Of a DNA stretch of 64,000 nt, positions 58,195 to 64,000 are shown in pieces. Positions within the stretch are counted from its first letter, which is position 1. Every line of letters begins with the position of its first letter. The notes beneath the pieces are model-generated. The model was given only the letters and a program-made list of their open reading frames with translations. It was not told the DNA's origin and did not search any database. The position numbers and the translations under genes are program-made. The DNA comes from Gymnothorax reevesii (taxonomy: Eukaryota; Chordata; Actinopteri; Anguilliformes; Muraenidae), in assembly GCA_029721435.1 (NCBI GenBank), contig CM056588.1, positions 43,391,493 through 43,455,492 of the forward strand, given 5' to 3'.

Positions 58195-59879
58195 CAAAAA
58201 AAAAAAATCCCCTGGTCAGATTGAAACTCTCATCATTTTTGTTTCCCCCTGCGTCACCACGGAACGAGGAGGTGACGAACAGGGAGTCAGCCTGCAGTTT
58301 GCAATCGACAGTGACAGAATAACAGGAAGTGGGGACACTTTCTCTCCCGATGGTTGAAATCATTTCCTACTTATAAGGAGTATACACTTGAACCCTCACA
58401 TAAGTGTTTTTTCTTTGTATGAGCAAGTAGCCCAGTGTGGTGATAAACCATCATCACTCTGACAGAAAAAGCACACGCACGTCGCCTGAAATTGCCTTGC
58501 TGATGTGTGATGGACAAAAAGTGAAAACACAGCAGCCTTTCCCTGCTCTCACAAAACTCCAAAAAGAACCATTAAATGGACCCACTGTGCCACAGTGCTT
58601 TTACGTGACATCACTTCAGATATTAGTCCTCTATTTTTTTGCTTTTTCTTCTCTTCCAATGAAAAAAATAAACAAACAATCCTGCTGAGTGTTTCCGAAC
58701 TCACTGCAAAAAGAAATGAACTGAAATAAATAACTGTAGGAAAGTCTGTAGTTGATGCTTAATATAAACACATGCAGTATGCACATGCAAATGAAGAGTT
58801 TGGTTCCAAAACGCCATAAGTGCCAAAATGACAAAAATTGAGATAATGCCATCAAGCAATCGCCTGGTACTTCTTACACATGGTGAAAAGTTTCTTTTTT
58901 TGAAATTCATACGATAGAGTGTATTTTTTCATGGTCAAAGTTTGTGTTTCTCTGTAAAATGCAATAGGCACCCACATAGAAAAAGTTGATTTACTCAAAA
59001 TGAGTAAAATGGATATATTGCATTTTGGAAACAAACTCTTCAAATGCACTCCTTGGCTATGTGCACATTACATGTATGCATACTAATACGCTCTATATAT
59101 AACTGCATGTATTCGGTCTTGAGCGTGCGTGATGGAAATTCTAAGGAATGTGAATTTTTTTCTTTATATTTGTCTTTTTAAATTAGTCTAAGAGTTGAAT
59201 TGCAAATGAAATTGGTGGCTGAGATGAGAATGGTTAAACCTAACAGGGTCGGAAAAGCTGAATCAAAGCCTCTTGCATAAAAAAAGAAATGGCACAAATT
59301 ACAGAGGAAGTAGACTTCAGTATGCGGAAGTTTCACAAAAAACTGCAAACTCTGAATCAAAGCATGAACTTTCTTTAGTTGTGCACCAGCTGATTTTCTC
59401 ATTTTAGATGCTTTATTTAATGTCTTCTACTATGACAGTTAAAGAGCCTTGAACTAACTCCAGTTCGTAACTTTTGAAGTTGGATTAAATAAGAATATCA
59501 CAAAAAAGTACAATACTTGCATTTTTGAAAAGCCTCGAAATACATGATATTAAATTGATCTGCGCTAATGCTAAATCAGCCTGCTATCCATCACAGAGCA
59601 TCAGCGCAACACAGACCTTAAACTGCCACAGCCCTGACTATTCCTACAGCACTTAAAGCATGTACTCCGCACTGAGCTGTCAATGCACTCAGTGGCATAT
59701 AAAATCAATATAGTTTCACAAATACTCTGAAATATATATAAAGGTTAAGAATCACCAAAAGTTTGTTGAGGATACTAAATGTAAACAAGTATTTTGTGCA
59801 GTGATTGCAAAGAGCAACATTATATCTTGCATTACTTTTAATTTTTAGTGTCATGCTACCTTGGGAAGTACAGTATAAC

Positions 59880-59880
<1 letters not shown>
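58195..59880. other. unique AT-rich sequence
   Basis: Nothing recognised. Confidence 0.4.

Positions 59881-59883
<3 letters not shown>

Positions 59884-59934
<51 letters not shown>
59884..59934. repeat. (AT)n followed by poly-T
   Basis: About eighteen AT units then T15. Confidence 0.95.
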
Positions 59935-59939
59935 AAGGA

Positions 59940-60760
59940 AAGGACCGCAAGTGGCCTGCAAGAGGGGTGAAAGCAGAGGGGGTGCATCTCAGATACCAGG
60001 GGTCACTGATGAACCCTCTGGAGGTGGCGGGGGCCCATCGCTAAGGAAACACCTAGGAAGGAGGGTGCACACCCTTCACCTGACCCCAGTGAAGCAATTT
60101 ACCCCTACCTTCACTCAAGACACTGCTAATTATCACAAGGGATAATATAAGCTCCTATTTAGCCGCCACTTCAGTGCGCAATCTGACCTGAAAAGACCAA
60201 CATTTTTATTTGTTTATCTTCAGCGTACATTTGTATTCAAATACTCCTTTTATGAGAAAGCCCTGGCCAAGAAGGAGCAATACACATGAAAGTTGACCAT
60301 AGCATAAATAAAAAGCACACGCTCTCCGCTTACGAACCCTCCATGTTTTGCTGCGAAGTTGACAATCCCTGGTGGCCAAAGCAAGCAAAGGGCAGTGATG
60401 AACTCCCACACAGCACAGCCTGAGTCCAAGCTACTTCAGTCAGGATTACAATAAAGTGAAGAGATGCGAAGAAGGGTGGGAGTAATTTCAATTCTCTCGA
60501 AGGTATATGGTGCTTATTCCCAGATATAGACTAGATCTGTGAGCCATCTAACACCGGCTTCTTGTAGGAGCACTGAAAAATGACAGTACACATTAGGTGC
60601 TGCGGAGCCAGCTGCCAGGAGACCTGGTATCGCCACGCTCTTTGAGGAAAACAGTCACAGCTGACTAAAAGGACATTAACCACAAAAAAGCTAACACTCT
60701 TTCCTCCCGCCTAAGGGTAATTCAGCCTACTTCAATCAGTGTCCACAATTTATTCATCTA
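59940..60760. other. unique non-coding sequence
   Basis: Nothing recognised. Confidence 0.4.
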
Positions 60761-60773
60761 TTTACTCGCGAGT

Positions 60774-60846
60774 GAGTGTGTGTGTGTGTGTGTGTGTGCG
60801 TGCGTGCGTGCGTGTGTGTATGCGTGCGTGCGTGTGTGAGTGAGTG
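60774..60846. repeat. (TG)n/(CGTG)n microsatellite
   Basis: TG units interspersed with TGCG tetramers. Confidence 0.93.
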
Positions 60847-60849
60847 TAA

Positions 60850-61340
60850 GTGCTTGCAGTTTCCTGTGATGAAAAATGAAAATTTAAGAAAAAAAAACAC
60901 AATGCCGTTCATCAGTTTTACTGCCCGAGTCTTTTATGAGGAAACGTTCTTAGCAGAGCAGTGATGAATTGCGGACCATTAGTTAGCACTGAAATAGTCC
61001 AAGCCACTGCATTTTTCAGTAAGTGGATGCAGCCATAGATCTTATATCCATCTTTAAAAAAAAAAAACAAACAATATATACTCATTAAGATCCATTGTCT
61101 GTAAAGTTCAGGCAGGTTCAGGCAGGTGGTGATAGTCACCTTCTTCAATTTTGCTGAAACTTTGGTGGTGTTATGTCCCTACCCTAACTAAAAAATTCCC
61201 CAAATTTTTTGGCCCGACCTGCACCAATTTGGGTTTTAGGGGTCATTCAATTGCAAGCCAAAATAGGACCTAAAATGCCAAATTACCAAAATTTGATTTT
61301 TGGGTTGCTCTTATTCACTGCGCAAACTTTATCCCAAAGT
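60850..61340. other. unassigned sequence beside the inverted-repeat element
   Basis: GTTCAGGCAG is tandemly duplicated at 61107-61127. 61150-61340 has the texture of an old repeat. Confidence 0.35.
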
Positions 61341-61342
61341 AA

Positions 61343-61851
61343 AAGTTGGAAAATTTAATTATAGGGGGGATGGTCAGAGGAAAGAGCATGTGTACCCGTA
61401 CATCTGTTAGCAGAGCGCCGCCTATTATGGGCAGTAGTCTTTATCCCAGGAAATGGCTCTCATAAACTAAAAGGGTGATCTCCATAATTCTTTATGCAAC
61501 CAACCTTTGCCCTGTCAATCGAACGTACACGCCACCCGGTGGTGCTGAAATACACCAAATTTTAGCATTTCGCCATGTTTGGCACCCCCCATTGGTGTGC
61601 GCACACATTATCCCAACTTTTTCTCACCTGTAATGTATAGTCTATCTACATGCCAGTGTGCTGCAGCTGTAAAAGTTCTGGGGCACTGATCACGCACAGA
61701 GTATAAGGGGTGCAAACTAGCGATGAAAATGGATTGTGGCCATATTGGAGCGCCCCCTATATGTTGCTCGAAGAAGATTCCAGGCCGAATCTTTCCACTG
61801 ACCATCGCTCTTTCCACTGACCATCCCCCCTATAATTCAATTTTCCAACTT
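61343..61851. mobile_element. inverted-repeat element with 45-bp near-perfect ends
   Basis: Left arm 61343-61387 and right arm 61807-61851 are reverse complements with two mismatches in 45 bases (AAGTTGGAAAATT, AATTATAGGGGGGATGGTCA, AAAGAGC). Just inside the right arm, CTTTCCACTGACCATCGCTC (61791) repeats the arm's inner part. The 419-bp middle has no coding frame but contains a second weak stem: GAGCGCCGCCTATTATGGGC near 61414 with GGAGCGCCCCCTATATGTTG near 61746. No target duplication was identified, so the superfamily is unknown. Confidence 0.75.
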
Positions 61852-61854
61852 ATA

Positions 61855-61995
61855 AAAATATATTAGATTTAGTTAAATTAGTTAGTAATTGGCAGGTTTA
61901 AGACCCAGATTAGGTTCATGATTATGAATTATCTATGTGAGTTGACTCAATAGATTACACGTTCTTTCTACATGTTGACTGATGAAAATAAAAAT
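61855..61995. other. unassigned AT-rich sequence
   Basis: Nothing recognised. Confidence 0.4.
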
Positions 61996-62432
61996 AATAA
62001 AAGTGGAGGCATGTTGCTGTCTCTGTCAGGTATAATTCCTGACAGAGAGGTCTCCCCAATTATGCCAGCGATGCGCTCATCTGTTGTTGGTAGTTCGTTC
62101 TTGGTGCAGAAAAAAAAACCTTTTGTTATTCATCAAGTTGTGACTGTGAGCCTCCTTCTCCTGTGGCTGATGTATTTTTTGTGTGCGCTTATGCGTTTCT
62201 TTGCCTCCAGTTTCATGTCAAACCATTTACTCTTCACCTCGGACATGGTTCTTTGGACTACAGAGACAACATTAACGGCATCTGTCACCTCCCTCCAGGC
62301 CTTCGCTTTGCTTGCCCCTGTCATACCACTGCTAACAGATAAAAATAAAATGTTTTTTCTAAACTCCGCTACACCCGAAATTAATTCTATCTCCGGTTTG
62401 GAATGATTCTTTTCTTTCTTTGTTTACGCCAT
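61996..62432 (-). pseudogene. Harbinger Myb/SANT-like accessory protein, nearly intact
   Basis: Harbinger transposons encode a Myb/SANT-like DNA-binding protein that escorts the transposase to the nucleus and ends. From ATG 62432-62430 the minus strand reads Met-Ala-stop (TAA at codon 3), then an open stretch: NHSKPEIELISGVAEFRKNI, LFLSVSSGMTGASKAKAWRE, VTDAVNVVSVVQRTMSEVKS, KWFDMKLEAKKRISAHKKYI. The Trp in KAWRE and KWFDMK, with the VTDAVN helix, are the Myb/SANT landmarks. A shift follows near 62130. The rest is in another frame, with ELTTTDERIAGIIGETSLSG toward the C-terminus. A single point change and one small shift inactivate it. No transposase gene adjoins. Confidence 0.75.
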
Positions 62433-62692
62433 GACTGACAGTTCAACTCGATGCATCTACACCTTCTTATATGGTGGTCATTGGCAATTCATGGGCGGGG
62501 ATTTGTGCTAATAGCTGATCACAGGGAGCTATTACGATTACGATGGATTGGCATTCATGATCATACCCACGTCTTTACGATCAGAGCTGAGTTTCCCGCA
62601 GTGTTCATGAAACCGGAGTAGGTTTTTAGTAGCATAGGCTTTTATGTGCAAATCTATGCACAAATTTACGAATGTTGTATGAATGAGACCCA
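61996..62692 (-). mobile_element. Harbinger-type transposon end (minus orientation)
   Basis: The inverted terminus GGGTCTCATTCATACAACAT (from 62691 leftward) matches the Harbinger-type GGGCCTCATTCATGAAC at 20.32 kb. Inside it lies the Myb/SANT-like accessory gene. The transposase gene and the other terminus are absent to the left, so the element is truncated near 61.99 kb. Confidence 0.65.
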
Positions 62693-62694
62693 TT

Positions 62695-63680
62695 GGCTCT
62701 TAAAAGACAGCTGATCCCTGCTGATTCAAAATGGTTCTCAGTTTCCCAGAGTCACACAGTCGGCTTCTAAATCCACTCCGCCACTTCCTCCCAATCAAGA
62801 AAAAATTAAATAATATTGTAAAAATAAATATCTGTGAACTCAAAAACCCTGCTGTGATATTCAAATGTTGTAGAACAGGAGAAAACTGAAAAGATAAAGT
62901 TAAATACAGAACAAAAATAATCAAAACAATATTCAAAATATGTTGTTTTTTTGCCCTTCATCTCAGGTGAAGAGTCACTGCCAGAAAAATAGCTGCACAA
63001 GCACAATATTAAACTACGGCTTACAGCACCGAGTGACTTATTTGCACAGAATAATAAACAAATCAGACGAGTCATTAGACAGACATAAGACCCAGGGAAG
63101 CAGAGAGCTCTAATTGAGAAACAACGGCTAATGCGCAAGGCATTTAAAGTCAAGGGTTGGAACACGGAGTAGAGAGCTGGCTAATTATACAGCCATCATC
63201 TCAGCCAGGGCCTCGGATCTGATGCCTGTCTCAGCGACTGGGGCCAGAGAAGCAGATGGGGCTGACAGAGGTGTTTACTCTCGCCGCCAGCCGCTGAAGC
63301 ACTGCTGCACCCCCTTGAAACCACCCCCAGAGGCTCTGCAGAAGGTGGCCGACGTTTCATTGATGGTGGCCAAAGGAAATGCGAAACTTAGGTGAATCAG
63401 TCCCCCAGATACTGACCCCCCCCCCCCCCCCCCCCCCAGACCCTGCACCGTAAGGGTCGCTTACAGCCAAACCCTCCGACAGGGATGGTGACTGCAGCTA
63501 AGGCAAGCTGTCCAAACAAAAAAATCGGATTGCCACAAATCTTGCCCATCTTTCTCTCTCCCCTCGTCCAACGCACTGACCTCTTCTAGCACTCCTGCCT
63601 AGTCACCCCTATAAATCACACCTCAGTTCCTCAGGGTGAATGACCCAACTGAATGAGACTGTCTCGTCTGCCTCTTTCAA
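62695..63680. other. unique non-coding sequence with C-run
   Basis: C22 run at 63416-63437. 63170-63320 is GC-rich. No exon was supported. Confidence 0.4.
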
Positions 63681-63689
63681 ACCCCGCCA

Positions 63690-63960
63690 CCCACGGATGG
63701 TATCTAGCGACCTTTGCCCTTTACGCAGTACACAGTTTCTCGCACACCTGGGAATGAAGGACAGCCATGACAGGAGAGGCTTAATTGCTTTGACATCACA
63801 TGTTCACGAGCCAAAAATGCGTATTGACGAGGGCGCAATCAGAGACTTGTGCTGGACTGTGCAGATGCGCATGATTGACACTGAGGGGGAGATGGCAAAT
63901 GGCTCCTGAAAGCACACATCTATCATGTAGATTTTTGCTCACCGTGTACTGGGGAGGCCG
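63690..63960. promoter_or_regulatory. candidate conserved regulatory block
   Basis: Unique motif-dense DNA: GAGGCTTAATTGCTTTGACATC (63776), GCAATCAGAGA (63835), ATGATTGACA (63870), the last a Meis/Pbx-like TGATTGACA core. An 89-codon plus frame crosses it without a domain. Inferred from texture. Confidence 0.33.
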
Positions 63961-64000
63961 CGTCACTCCAGGTGACCCACTTCATGGGCGGAAAAGTTCC

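Overview
This window is vertebrate nuclear DNA, and the repeat repertoire points to a teleost fish. It has several Tc1/mariner elements, PIF/Harbinger and hAT elements, a piggyBac/Looper-type MITE, a Penelope-like element with a GIY-YIG endonuclease, L2/Maui-like 3' ends, tRNA-derived SINEs and many (CA)n and (ATCT)n microsatellites. There are no bacterial operons, no convincing tRNA or rRNA genes and no CRISPR array. No multi-exon host protein gene can be recognised. The only candidate host coding locus is a small two-exon, cysteine-containing frame on the minus strand near 46.7-47.0 kb, and it is weak. The window reads as intergenic or long-intron sequence, with several unique AT-homeobox-motif-rich or CpG-containing blocks that look like conserved regulatory DNA. 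That last point cannot be proved without alignment.

Layout. 0-10 kb: mostly unique sequence, an (ATCT)n array at 4.1 kb, an LTR-like repeat at 5.4-6.5 kb, a regulatory-looking block at 8.3 kb and a 4-bp-period satellite at 9.6-9.8 kb. 10.30-14.37 kb: a 4.08-kb fold-back element. Its long inverted ends each carry a tandem array of about 65 bp units (4 copies left, 5 right). Its interior is built from direct and inverted copies of shared modules, and a 152-bp MITE is nested inside. This is the best candidate for an undescribed mobile-element family here. 14.95-16.90 kb: a Tc1-like shell holding a nested Penelope-like retroelement. 19.28-19.80 kb: piggyBac-like MITE. 20.32-20.81 kb: Harbinger-like MITE. 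21.0-23.3 kb: L2/SINE copies and (GT)n.

23.86-24.41 and 28.58-29.13 kb: two oppositely oriented copies of one ~550 bp inverted-repeat element. 30.25-30.79 kb: another TA-flanked MITE. 32.21-33.78 kb: a full-length but mutated Tc1 transposon with clean TA target duplications. 36.7-37.36 kb: the 3' end of a LINE. 37.77-39.84 kb: a decayed Harbinger transposon whose transposase carries an intron-like interruption, itself hosting a 288-bp MITE. 41.3-42.1 kb: a degenerate 12-bp-period minisatellite. 43.48-45.14 kb: a non-autonomous hAT-like element.

53.18-53.35 kb: a hAT MITE with a perfect 8-bp target duplication, inserted in an older repeat whose uninterrupted relative lies at 57.87 kb. 54.4-55.5 kb: LTR-like sequence with ~64-bp tandem units. 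61.34-61.85 kb: an element with 45-bp near-perfect inverted ends. 62.0-62.7 kb: a Harbinger end carrying a nearly complete Myb/SANT-like accessory protein gene on the minus strand. The window is therefore a record of repeated DNA-transposon invasion with several readable nesting events, set in otherwise non-coding DNA.
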